Origin: Moraxella nonliquefaciens | GTDB taxonomy: Bacteria > Pseudomonadota > Gammaproteobacteria > Pseudomonadales > Moraxellaceae | Direction of reading: 5' to 3' | Length of the DNA: 64,000 nucleotides | Assembly: GCF_001679005.1 (NCBI RefSeq) | Contig: NZ_LXTW01000001.1 | Location: 82,429 to 146,428, forward strand | Shown: positions 55,022 through 63,530 of the stretch, in pieces | Layout of the letters: the number at the start of each line of letters is the position of its first letter | Position numbering within the stretch: the first letter of the stretch is position 1 | Made by a program: the position numbers and the translations under genes | Notes under the pieces: model-generated | The model's database searches: none | The model's input: the letters and a program-made list of their open reading frames with translations, nothing else | What the model was told of the DNA's origin: nothing

Positions 55022-55030
55022 TATTATTAA

Positions 55031-56692
55031 CTATTTTTTGGGTAATAAACTTTGCCACTCAATAGGAACTCTTCCTTTGACTTCATCAGACCAATAAGGA
55101 GCTAATTGTCTAATCGCATCAGCAGGATTAATTCCCATACCATGAGCAACAGCCAATATCTCATCTTTAAACTCTGTATCACTTATATCTTTATTTTTAT
55201 CTTTAATAGCACGATTTACCCAACTCAAATAAACTTTGGCAGATTTAGCCAAAGTGTCATTAGAACCTGAGTACATCCATTCATTAAAAGACCATCTATT
55301 ATTTATCAAACCTTTCATTAACTCAATCTTTTGTTCATCAGTGAGTGAAGTTTCTTTTTGTAGATAATCATCCAACTGACCTGCTCTGTTCTTACCACCC
55401 CAAAGCCATGTAATTTTATTATCACCACTGGCATTACTACTGGCTTTAATTTGGTCTTGAATACTGGCATAATAATCAGAATACTTTTGTTGTTTTGTAA
55501 TGTTCTCATTTACACGTTTATTATATCTTTCTAAGGTTCTTGCTCCTAAACGCCTAGCCATAACAGGTAAGTCATAATGCCATGAACCATCTTCATTTTG
55601 TTTCATGACATCTTTGCCATAGTTTTTATCAAAGATTTCATTACCTGATGGGGTAATGTCATTTTTTTTATCTTTGTTATTTGAACCATTGCTATTATTT
55701 ATATCAGCTTGAAACTTTGCAACATCCAAATCATAACGTCTGTCATCATTATTTTGTTTATTAGCTCCTTGTTGTTCTTTATATTTATTCTCCCATAATT
55801 GCTGTTTCTTTTTAGCTATCTTATCCCAAAAAGATAGTAAACCTTTATTAAAATTACCCACCAGTGTACCATGATGCACCTGTGGATTACTCTTTACAAA
55901 GTCCTGATAATCTTTTTCTAACTGAACAATCTTATTAGTAGCATCAGTTACGGCTTTATTATAATCATCTGTTGATGGGAAGTTGTTTTTATTTGCATGG
56001 ATATTTTCCAGTTCCACTTGTGCATTACCTATGTTTTGTGCATAGGCATCATTAGCACCGCTGATACGTTCATAGTGTGAATTACTGATATTGTTACCCC
56101 CAGTTATGATACCATTAATATCTTTTAAAGCACTCTGCCAAACATCATAAGCACCATTACTGGCATAAGCCAATGCTTTATCAGAGATACCTTTTAGTCT
56201 GGCTTCTGCTATCATATCATCAATGACTTTTTGCCTTTGTACTTCTGTTTTGCTAGGGTCATATAAAGAACGTGTAATACTTGCCACAAGTTTATCAGCT
56301 TCATAGTTAGCCAAAGTATTCTCATGCTGTAACCCTTTTTCAGTATTTAGCATTTGTGAGTTGTCTCTGGCTATCAAATCATTCATGCGTTTATCATGGT
56401 ACTCTTCTATCTCATTACGAGAATACATATTGCCAGAGTGTAAGCCAACATCTTGTATGAACTTATTAATAGTATCTCTGTTAGCTTCTAATTCATCTTT
56501 ACCAAATGAGTTAATAAACTGTTTTATCTTAGCGTCATTATTTGCTGTAACCGCTTTATTGATTTCATCTAGTGTACTTTTACCAGTAGCAAGAGCGTTG
56601 TTTAACTGTTCTTGGGAAATACGAAACATGGCATTAGCTTGACTAAAATCAGCTTGCCCTGCTTGCCCAAATCTTATATCATTACGAGCCAT
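55031..56692 (-). CDS. Phage internal virion/ejection-type protein, coiled-coil
   Basis: About 553 residues from the ATG at 56692 (GGGGGA five bases upstream); an ATG 12 bases earlier overlaps the stop of the preceding gene. Predominantly alpha-helical, polar, with repeated Asn/Lys/Gln (NKAVTANNDAKIKQFINSFG, AYAQNIGNAQVELENIHANK) and an Asn-rich linker near 310-330. No signal peptide or enzyme motif. Position next to the virion polymerase gene matches the small internal-protein genes between gp50 and gp54 of N4; the function is inferred from this synteny only. Confidence 0.65.
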   Translation of the reverse strand: MARNDIRFGQAGQADFSQANAMFRISQEQLNNALATGKSTLDEINKAVTANNDAKIKQFINSFGKDELEANRDTINKFIQDVGLHSGNMYSRNEIEEYHDKRMNDLIARDNSQMLNTEKGLQHENTLANYEADKLVASITRSLYDPSKTEVQRQKVIDDMIAEARLKGISDKALAYASNGAYDVWQSALKDINGIITGGNNISNSHYERISGANDAYAQNIGNAQVELENIHANKNNFPSTDDYNKAVTDATNKIVQLEKDYQDFVKSNPQVHHGTLVGNFNKGLLSFWDKIAKKKQQLWENKYKEQQGANKQNNDDRRYDLDVAKFQADINNSNGSNNKDKKNDITPSGNEIFDKNYGKDVMKQNEDGSWHYDLPVMARRLGARTLERYNKRVNENITKQQKYSDYYASIQDQIKASSNASGDNKITWLWGGKNRAGQLDDYLQKETSLTDEQKIELMKGLINNRWSFNEWMYSGSNDTLAKSAKVYLSWVNRAIKDKNKDISDTEFKDEILAVAHGMGINPADAIRQLAPYWSDEVKGRVPIEWQSLLPKK

Positions 56693-56703
56693 ACCATCCC
56701 CCA

Positions 56704-57111
56704 TTAAATACCATACTTAGCCATGTAATCACCAACAGACATTGTAGTACGTCCATTAGCCCCAGCTTCTTCTACACGTCTTCTTTGTCTGTCTTCTAGC
56801 TGTGAATTGGTTTGTTTACGTTGTGCATCCCAATTTTGTGCTTGAACTTGTTTGGCATGGTTAAACTGCTCTTTGGCTAGCTTATTGGCTTTATAAGCGT
56901 TATATGCACTAAGCAGTGTACCTGCTGTACCCATGGCTGTATTGGCTTTTTCACTCAATGACATATCAGCCCAACCATTCTTAACTTGTTGTCCTGTGGA
57001 TGGGTTGTTATCTTTACTAAATAACCATTGCCCAAAAGACCCATTAAAAGGAGTATTCACATAAATAGGATGTGGTGCATTTGGCTGTACGTATCCTTTA
57101 AAGTTATACAT
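56704..57111 (-). CDS. Phage structural protein, small, coiled-coil
   Basis: 135 residues. N-terminal YNFKGYVQPNAPHPIYVNTP, a short Gly/Ala-rich helix (MGTAGTLLSAYNAYKANKLA), then a highly charged coiled coil (KEQFNHAKQVQAQNWDAQRK, QLEDRQRRR), similar in style to T7 gp14/N4-type ejection proteins that line the DNA channel. The stop overlaps the first possible ATG of the next gene, so translation is coupled. Function inferred from size, composition and position. Confidence 0.6.
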   Translation of the reverse strand: MYNFKGYVQPNAPHPIYVNTPFNGSFGQWLFSKDNNPSTGQQVKNGWADMSLSEKANTAMGTAGTLLSAYNAYKANKLAKEQFNHAKQVQAQNWDAQRKQTNSQLEDRQRRRVEEAGANGRTTMSVGDYMAKYGI

Positions 57112-57118
57112 AATAATC

Positions 57119-59425
57119 TCACGTTATAATTAAGACATCTTCTATGTCTTGTTGCTTAGGTTGATATGGTTGCTTGTTTTTTAAAGAACCTTGAACAAAG
57201 TTTGTGATTAAACCATGACTAACAGCAACCACGTTATAGTTGTAATGTCTATCATAAAACATATCAGGTGTTTCAAATAAATTTACTGTGGGTGTATAAT
57301 TACTTCTTAGCATTTCTTGGGTTGGATTAAAAACCTTGGTATCAAGCAGTTTTTGTTTTTCTTTTAACAATTCATTCTGATTAGTCATCTTATTATCTAG
57401 TTGTTTCATTTGGTTTAAAGTATCCTGATATTGAACCTGTAACATCTTTTCATAAAAGTTAAATGATTGATTAAGTGCTTTCATAATATTAGGTGCTGTA
57501 AGTACTTTACTAAAATCAAAACCATTTGCCATACCTGCTAAACTAATACTTGCCACAAAAGCAATCACACCTGCTATTTTAGGGTTTAGACCTAATTTAA
57601 CAGCTACACTAACCAGTGCATTCACAGCATAAGAGATGGCTATGGCTTTAATGGCTGATAGTGTTGCTGTTTTTATTAATTGAATTAATGGCATGCCTGT
57701 ACCACCTGTAAAGATACCAATAGCCACTCCAATTACTGACAATAGTACTTTAAATCCCTTACGTTGATACCATTTGGTTTTGGTTACTCTCACATGTATC
57801 ATGGCAACATGTAATGACTTATGAAAAAGTAACTCTCTTTCTTTATTGGTTAAGTGCTTAATTATACTTCTATCAATGGGAATAACTAACTCACCATCAT
57901 CTCCACCTTTGGTGTAACTATATCCTGATAAGTGAGTAGTTTGATTTAAACCAACAACACTAAGAGAAACATATTTATTCTCTTCTAATTGATGATAAAA
58001 CGTATGTGTATAAGTGGTATTTTGTTTTTTCCGTCTAAATAGTCCACGTCTTCTGGTTTGAGTTTGTGATGTTACTTTTAGGCAGTATTCATTTTTTCTA
58101 AGGGGTCTATAACTGTTTGAGATAACGCCATCATACTCTGAGAGTGTCATGTATTGATATGATAATACCTGACTGCTTTGTTTATCTTGGATGGTTTGTA
58201 ATAAACCTTTACCCCCTGATAAATCATATAGCTTTTTAAAATAATTAAAACAATACTCAGCTAATGCACTTTGGTTTTTAGATGCATTGACTTGCACACC
58301 CATAAAGACATACAAACCACGAACATTACCATATTCACCACCTACACTTTGGTGCATTTGTTTGGTTATCTCTGTTAAGTCCAGATTTAGTTTATCAAAG
58401 ATAGCCACAGTATCTTTTTTGTCTGGTGCATCTTTATGCCAATCCACAATGTCTGACTGGTTTAATCTGATATAAAGTCTGGGGTAATATTCCCCAATGG
58501 CTTCGGTGGCAGTTAAGGCATTATCAATACTTGCAATACCACCAGATAAATACTCATATCTAAACCAATAATAATCATCATTAAATAGATAAGTAATATA
58601 TATCCAATCATTATCTTGTTGTATTTCATCACCATCTTTGTATTCTGGATTGACATAAGATAAATCTATTTGAATAGTTTTAGTTACACGCTCTTTGGTA
58701 TACTCTACATACTGAGCTTCTTCTAAATTACCCCAATTCGCTTCTGGTAATACATCCATTTCAAAACCATAAGTAATAACCATATGGTCTGATATTGCTG
58801 TGATGGGTGCTGTCTGTTCTCTTGATATATTCTCTTCTCTATCAAAGTATTTACCATAGTTAAATGGTATTGCTTGATTATCAAATCCAACATTTTTGTA
58901 CTCATCTTTGGTTAATTGGGATAAAGCAAGATAACCATCTTTTAAATAACAAGGATAACCGTGCTTTTCTGACAGCTTAGTTAATTCATTGGTTGAAGTG
59001 TCATAACCATAATGTTCTACCAGTTCATGCCATGCTTCCACATAGAAATCTCTATCTCCTAATTCAAAGGCAATTACTTGTATCTCTCCCCCATGTTTAC
59101 CATTTAAGTACTTAACTGTTTCATTTAATATTTGGTTTTGGGGGTTCTCTGATAGAGAAGATTTGGGTAAACCAAAATGATACTTGTCTGGTTTACTTGC
59201 CCATCTATACAGCTTATCAAACTTTCTAGGCAGTGATTGTTGATTGGCTTTAATCAAGTAATCAGATAAATCTTTGCCAGTTAAATCAACACCTGCTTTG
59301 CCTGAATTTTCCCACATCCAATGAGTAACAGCCATTTGACTTGAATAGGTAAAGTTATCATCAGATAACATTCTTTGATGTATGCCTGTGATGGTGGTTT
59401 TCTTTTTACTGCTAAATATACCCAT
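57119..59425 (-). CDS. Large phage structural protein with hydrophobic C-terminal part
   Basis: 768 residues; AGGGG lies before the ATG, just after a terminator hairpin. Residues 1-550 are mixed alpha/beta without recognised motifs. Residues about 555-635 hold two or three strongly hydrophobic Gly/Ala-rich segments (LLSVIGVAIGIFTGG, AIAISYAVNALVSVAVKLG, IAGVIAFVASISLAGMA), then a coiled coil (about 650-690). Such membrane-active segments fit a protein that enters the host envelope during DNA ejection or forms the tail tube. It lies between the gp54-like and the small ejection-type genes of the N4-like order. Confidence 0.6.
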   Translation of the reverse strand: MGIFSSKKKTTITGIHQRMLSDDNFTYSSQMAVTHWMWENSGKAGVDLTGKDLSDYLIKANQQSLPRKFDKLYRWASKPDKYHFGLPKSSLSENPQNQILNETVKYLNGKHGGEIQVIAFELGDRDFYVEAWHELVEHYGYDTSTNELTKLSEKHGYPCYLKDGYLALSQLTKDEYKNVGFDNQAIPFNYGKYFDREENISREQTAPITAISDHMVITYGFEMDVLPEANWGNLEEAQYVEYTKERVTKTIQIDLSYVNPEYKDGDEIQQDNDWIYITYLFNDDYYWFRYEYLSGGIASIDNALTATEAIGEYYPRLYIRLNQSDIVDWHKDAPDKKDTVAIFDKLNLDLTEITKQMHQSVGGEYGNVRGLYVFMGVQVNASKNQSALAEYCFNYFKKLYDLSGGKGLLQTIQDKQSSQVLSYQYMTLSEYDGVISNSYRPLRKNEYCLKVTSQTQTRRRGLFRRKKQNTTYTHTFYHQLEENKYVSLSVVGLNQTTHLSGYSYTKGGDDGELVIPIDRSIIKHLTNKERELLFHKSLHVAMIHVRVTKTKWYQRKGFKVLLSVIGVAIGIFTGGTGMPLIQLIKTATLSAIKAIAISYAVNALVSVAVKLGLNPKIAGVIAFVASISLAGMANGFDFSKVLTAPNIMKALNQSFNFYEKMLQVQYQDTLNQMKQLDNKMTNQNELLKEKQKLLDTKVFNPTQEMLRSNYTPTVNLFETPDMFYDRHYNYNVVAVSHGLITNFVQGSLKNKQPYQPKQQDIEDVLIIT

Positions 59426-59440
59426 AAAATCCCCTAAAAA

Positions 59441-59478
59441 AAAATAAGTCAGATTATTCTGACTTATTTTAATTGGTT
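59441..59478 (-). terminator. Strong terminator hairpin inside the late operon
   Basis: A 13-bp stem AAAATAAGTCAGA (59441-59453), loop TTAT, TCTGACTTATTTT (59458-59470); on the minus strand it is followed by a run of nine T residues and then the ribosome site of the 768-residue gene. Confidence 0.85.
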
Positions 59479-59484
59479 TTGAGT

Positions 59485-60405
59485 TTAGGTAATTAATCCC
59501 ACACCTTGCATGGTCTTGGTTACTGTCAAACCGATGGTAGGGTCATTAAACTTATTAATGTCATTGACAGGTGCTTCATCAGGGTCATCATTACGTCTGA
59601 CTTTCCATGTGTCAGATAAGATGGATAATACTTTAATTTTGCCATCATTTTGATAACTTCTTGCTTGTTCTGACAGTACTTTATTATTCATAGCAATGAC
59701 AGAACCATCACCGATGACTGTTGCATCTGTCTGGGCATGTTCTGTGATTGTTTTTTGCTTATAAAGAGTTGTTTGTGCATTTAAAGAGTTAATCTCAGCA
59801 GGAGCTTTTACTTCTATTTCAAACCTAGCCAATGCCAGTTGTTGTTCTTTAATGGCAATCTCTTTTTCAGCAATGGCTAATTGTTTTTCTTTTAAGTCAA
59901 GCTCTCTTTGTGTGATGGCTAATTGTAGAGGTTTTAGATATTTAAGTTCATATTCTTTTAGGTTGGCTTCATGTTGTAGGTTTGTGATTTGAGCATCTAA
60001 CAGGGTAAGTTCTTTTGGTATTTTGTGCTTCATGTCAAGATGTAGTTTCTCTGCTTCTGCCATCTCTTTGGTGCTTTGAGCATCTATAAGACCCCCTTGT
60101 TTGGTAGCTAGGATGGTATCAGCACCCATCTTGTGTATTTGAGCTTCTGTCAGTTGCATCTCTAAGGGCAGTTTAGCTTTATTTAAAGCATAGCTTGTTA
60201 CCTGATGTAGGGCATTATTAATCAAGCCAATATAAGCATTGGCATAATCTGTACCACGAATACGTTGGTTTTCATATTCACGCCTTAGATGAGCTTCTAT
60301 GGCTTTCATTAATATGTCAAATGTACCTTTGCCATTTAATGTGCCTGTGGTTAGCTCATCAATATTAAAATCAGTAATGGTTGTGTTTGGGATAGTGATG
60401 GTCAT
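59485..60405 (-). CDS. Phage structural protein, long coiled coil (N4 gp54-position)
   Basis: 306 residues. After a globular N-terminal part (LNGKGTFDILMKAIEAHLRR, ANAYIGLINNALHQV) there is one long heptad-rich coiled coil from about residue 85 to 225 (LKEKQLAIAEKEIAIKEQQL and similar), then a short C-terminal domain. AGGAT precedes the ATG. No enzymatic motif. Its place two genes after the capsid matches N4 gp54. A role in the head-tail connector or appendages is only an inference. Confidence 0.6.
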   Translation of the reverse strand: MTITIPNTTITDFNIDELTTGTLNGKGTFDILMKAIEAHLRREYENQRIRGTDYANAYIGLINNALHQVTSYALNKAKLPLEMQLTEAQIHKMGADTILATKQGGLIDAQSTKEMAEAEKLHLDMKHKIPKELTLLDAQITNLQHEANLKEYELKYLKPLQLAITQRELDLKEKQLAIAEKEIAIKEQQLALARFEIEVKAPAEINSLNAQTTLYKQKTITEHAQTDATVIGDGSVIAMNNKVLSEQARSYQNDGKIKVLSILSDTWKVRRNDDPDEAPVNDINKFNDPTIGLTVTKTMQGVGLIT

Positions 60406-60423
60406 GATTTAATCCTATAAAAA

Positions 60424-60452
60424 AAATACATGGTCTATTAAACCATGTATTT
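60424..60452 (-). terminator. Hairpin between two late genes
   Basis: An 11-bp stem AAATACATGGT (60424-60434) with ACCATGTATTT (60442-60452), 7-nt loop, followed on the minus strand by a T run; terminator or processing site. Confidence 0.75.
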
Positions 60453-60468
60453 AACTTGCTTAGTAAAT

Positions 60469-60978
60469 TTACTCCACGGTAGCACGAGCTTGTTGTGTAC
60501 GTGCTAACTCTTCAATTTCAGCTTTGGTAGGTAGGGGTAACTCTGTAATCTGATAAGCAGGCACAAGTTTGCTTTCAGTGTATTCTTCCCCCTTTGCATT
60601 ACGTTTAACAATGTGCATTTGGTATTGTTTTTCTTTGATGGTATTTAGCAAGGCTTGTTCCACCAACCAGTTTTCCCCAAAAGGAATAACACGAGCTATT
60701 GTGCCTAATACTAAGTTACCTGTTCCAAAATATTCTTGGGTCATTTGTTGTTTAAGTGGGTCATTGGGGCTGATGATGACATGAACCAGTTTAAGTGCTT
60801 CATCTTGAAGTTTTTTAAGTTTGGTATTTTCATCTTCTAGCTCTTCTGCTTCATCAGCTTTTTGTAGCAGTTTCTCCAAAGTAGATTTGGTTGCATTGGC
60901 TTTATAAAGAATACCACGTTCATCTAATTGTTCACGCAGTAGTTCAATTTCAGTTTTGGTTTGAGTATTCTCAGACAT
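60469..60978 (-). CDS. Phage late protein, unknown (N4 gp55-position)
   Basis: 169 residues with AAGGAA before the ATG. The first about 65 residues form a charged coiled coil (EIELLREQLDERGILYK, LEKLLQKADEAEELEDENTK), the rest is a small beta-rich domain (NLVLGTIARVIPFGENWLVE, YQMHIVKRNAKGEEYTE). It lies right after the major capsid gene between two hairpins. The N-terminal pattern resembles LEM/SAP-like capsid-associated head-fibre proteins, but no family is certain. Confidence 0.6.
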   Translation of the reverse strand: MSENTQTKTEIELLREQLDERGILYKANATKSTLEKLLQKADEAEELEDENTKLKKLQDEALKLVHVIISPNDPLKQQMTQEYFGTGNLVLGTIARVIPFGENWLVEQALLNTIKEKQYQMHIVKRNAKGEEYTESKLVPAYQITELPLPTKAEIEELARTQQARATVE

Positions 60979-61003
60979 GTTAATTCCTTAGTAATTGATA
61001 GAG

Positions 61004-61031
61004 AAAGTAGCCTAGATGTCTAGGCTACTTT
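61004..61031 (-). terminator. Hairpin after the major capsid gene
   Basis: A 12-bp stem AAAGTAGCCTAG with CTAGGCTACTTT closed by a 4-nt loop (ATGT). On the minus strand the T run after it is short (TTTCTCT), so it may be a partial terminator or an mRNA 3'-end protector. Confidence 0.65.
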
Positions 61032-61037
61032 TTTGGT

Positions 61038-62195
61038 TTACATCTTAGCAACGCACTTGATTACAGCAATGCGTTCAATGAACTGTGGCATGAAACCATA
61101 GAACCATTTGATAGAGCTAAATCCAGTCTCACCATATGGGTCTGATTTATCAGCGGTCTCTTCACTGGGTTTTTTATGGATGGTTGTAAATTTTTGAGAC
61201 TTACCATCTGTTTGAAAACCAATAGAAGTAAATGCTTCATCACCTACCACCAAGAATGGGAATACATCATACTTACTACCAGTTTTGTAGAATGAAGCGT
61301 TAGTAGCATTAGCACCCACACCACCCCATTTCATCATGTGTGGCACAACAATGATGCGAAAACCTGCGATACGTCCTACTTCACCTTTTAATAGTGTAGT
61401 ACCTCCTGCGTACTGATGAGCAGGGATAAATGCACGCTCATTGTGGTAGTCTTTCATGGCTTCTAAGGTAGGTAGCAGTTCAGAGCCTACAAAAGCCACA
61501 CGGCAATCAGGAATGGTCTTGGTATCCACCATACGAGTGCCTGTGATGATTTTGGTTTGCTTAGGTGTTTTGTTCTTATCTAGGTCAATGCCCAGTTTAA
61601 CCAAATCAGCATAGGTTAGCTCCATAGTGGCTGTTAGTTCAGAAACTTGTGTAGCTGTACCAGTATATTTAATCAAGCCTGCATTATTAAGTAAGTCAAT
61701 TTGTAGTTTATCTTCATAAACCTTAGTTGCACCATTCATCAGCTCTCGGTTAGCATGAGTCATAAGCTCTGCGTCAGTATCAAAACGCATCAGGTCAGCA
61801 GAGTACTCCCAGAAAAAACCATACTTAGCTAGGTTAGATGTTAGCTCCACACGAGTTAGATTAACACGGTTTACACGTCCACCCATTTCACCTAGGGTAG
61901 GGAACTTAGTGCTTACCACACCGATGTCAGTAGATGAACCATAGATGTTACCATTGGCATATTTAGCACCTGTTGCATCAAGACCTAAATCTCCACGGTT
62001 ACGGTCATCAATGAGTGGCATATAGCGATATTGCTTGATAGCCTTACCTTGGTTCTTTGGCATATTCTTAACATCAGCTAATTGCCCAAAGTAAGACTCT
62101 TGTACCGCATCATAGAGTGCTTTACGCTCATAAGCGTGTTTATTAATTTGGTTTGCACCCAGTGTGGCATTAGCATCACCATAGATTTGTGTCAT
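61038..62195 (-). CDS. Major capsid protein, N4-gp56 family
   Basis: 385 residues with AAGGAT before the ATG. The family core is evident: FPTLGEMGGRVNRVNLTRVE near residue 99, KYGFFWEYSADLMRFDTDAE, LMTHANRELM and LLNNAGLIKYTG, which parallel the N4 gp56 family (HK97-fold capsid). The C-terminal part has GEVGRIAGFRIIVVP and the end WFYGFMPQFIERIAVIK. It builds the icosahedral head. Downstream of the scaffold gene with a 12-bp gap. This is, with the giant gene, the clearest sign of N4 relationship. Confidence 0.93.
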   Translation of the reverse strand: MTQIYGDANATLGANQINKHAYERKALYDAVQESYFGQLADVKNMPKNQGKAIKQYRYMPLIDDRNRGDLGLDATGAKYANGNIYGSSTDIGVVSTKFPTLGEMGGRVNRVNLTRVELTSNLAKYGFFWEYSADLMRFDTDAELMTHANRELMNGATKVYEDKLQIDLLNNAGLIKYTGTATQVSELTATMELTYADLVKLGIDLDKNKTPKQTKIITGTRMVDTKTIPDCRVAFVGSELLPTLEAMKDYHNERAFIPAHQYAGGTTLLKGEVGRIAGFRIIVVPHMMKWGGVGANATNASFYKTGSKYDVFPFLVVGDEAFTSIGFQTDGKSQKFTTIHKKPSEETADKSDPYGETGFSSIKWFYGFMPQFIERIAVIKCVAKM

Positions 62196-62206
62196 TGTTA
62201 TTATCC

Positions 62207-63211
62207 TTATGATTGTGAAGACAGATATTGTATCAGTTCTTCATCAGTTATTGTTAAAGGGTTAAAAGTTGTTGTTTGAGCGGTATTAGCTGAGTTGGGC
62301 ATACCTGCTTTTCTCTTTTTATCATTACTCACTTGCATTGGTTTATTTTGATTTGGACGTGTGCCTGTAAAACTTTGTGGTTTACTTTGCTGTGCATTTT
62401 GTGCATTAAGCATGGCTTCAATATCAGCATAGGCTTCTAAATAAGTCTTGTCAGTCATGCGACCAAACATTCGCTCATTTTCAATAATACCTACCACTTT
62501 ATCAAAGAAACCATTGGCTTTATGTTCAGCAAATATTCTTAAACCATCAGGTTTATTGTATAAGAAATCTTTGGTTTCATCATCCCATTGCCCAATTACA
62601 TTTAGCACATCAATAGCATCTGGGTTATTGGCAGTAATTTCACTGACAATATCTTCAAATGCTGTTGGTTCTTGTATTTGTAGGTTAGGACTGTATTCAT
62701 TGGCTTGTTCTACATCAAACTCATATAAGTCAATACCGCTTTCCTTTACCAGTTTAGCGATTGCCTTTGGGTCTTTATTAGCCAAGTCCACTAAATAACC
62801 AAGCTGTTCTTTATCAGTTAAACCATGTTGCTCTAAGGTTTTAATCAAAGCACGTTTAGGTTTTAGCTCCTCCATTTTCTTAGAGTAATTAGCACCTTGT
62901 TGCATGAGACGGATGGCATCATCCACATTGCTAATCTGCACTTCACGACCATTGGCACGAAATGGCTTAGTCATGGTTTCATAGAATGCTTTATAATCTA
63001 TCTCACTTACTTCATCAGTTTCTTCTGACTGAGTGGTTTCTTCTTCTACTACTTCATCAGCAGTCTGTGTATCATGAGCCACAGTTTCTTGTGTTTGTGG
63101 TTCAGCTTCTTGTGTCTGCACATCTTCTTGCATTGGCTCACCAGATAAATCTTCATTCATTAATTCTTCATCAGATAAAGCATACAAGTCTTTGATAGTT
63201 AAATCACTCAT
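62207..63211 (-). CDS. Phage scaffold-like protein
   Basis: 334 residues from the ATG at 63211 (GAG upstream); a GTG 12 bases earlier is less likely. The first about 75 residues are extremely Glu/Asp/Gln/Thr-rich, then KPFRANGREVQISNVDDAIRL and a helical body (YLVDLANKDPKAIAKLVK), and a basic C terminus (GTRPNQNKPMQVSNDKKRKAG) suited to bind the capsid. This acidic N terminus, helical middle and basic C terminus, just upstream of the capsid gene, are typical of scaffold proteins. The start overlaps the stop of the preceding gene by 8 bases. Confidence 0.75.
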   Translation of the reverse strand: MSDLTIKDLYALSDEELMNEDLSGEPMQEDVQTQEAEPQTQETVAHDTQTADEVVEEETTQSEETDEVSEIDYKAFYETMTKPFRANGREVQISNVDDAIRLMQQGANYSKKMEELKPKRALIKTLEQHGLTDKEQLGYLVDLANKDPKAIAKLVKESGIDLYEFDVEQANEYSPNLQIQEPTAFEDIVSEITANNPDAIDVLNVIGQWDDETKDFLYNKPDGLRIFAEHKANGFFDKVVGIIENERMFGRMTDKTYLEAYADIEAMLNAQNAQQSKPQSFTGTRPNQNKPMQVSNDKKRKAGMPNSANTAQTTTFNPLTITDEELIQYLSSQS

Positions 63212-63530
63212 AGTTAATCTCACTTTCAGGGATGGCAGTTAATTCTTTTAAGTCATTTTCTGCCATTGCCCCATTAGTTAATATTGTATCCAAGAATTTC
63301 TTAAAGCTACTAATTACGTTTAGCTCTTTAATGGTTTCTTTATATTCTACCGATTTATTATCATATAAAGCCAAATTAGAAACCAATTCTAATACGTAAC
63401 ACTCACCATAATACTTTTTGAATACTGTTACAAAATCTGGATTACTATATAATCTTTTTAAAGCACTTGCCAAATTTATTTGCAACATATTCTCTTCACG
63501 CTGTTTTATTATATCGCTTTGACTAATCAT
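63204..63530 (-). CDS. Hypothetical phage late protein between portal and scaffold
   Basis: 108 residues, alpha-helical (LASALKRLYSNPDFVTVFKKYYG, ELNVISSFKKFLDTIL). The start overlaps the portal stop (ATGA), and its end overlaps the scaffold start, so it is inside a tightly packed operon. No family recognised; a small conserved gene often occupies this place in N4-like and other podophages. Confidence 0.65.
   Translation of the reverse strand: MISQSDIIKQREENMLQINLASALKRLYSNPDFVTVFKKYYGECYVLELVSNLALYDNKSVEYKETIKELNVISSFKKFLDTILTNGAMAENDLKELTAIPESEINYE

Noticed and set aside
61061..61243. 60-codon minus-strand ORF within the capsid gene
   Set aside because: Out-of-frame shadow of the major capsid coding sequence.
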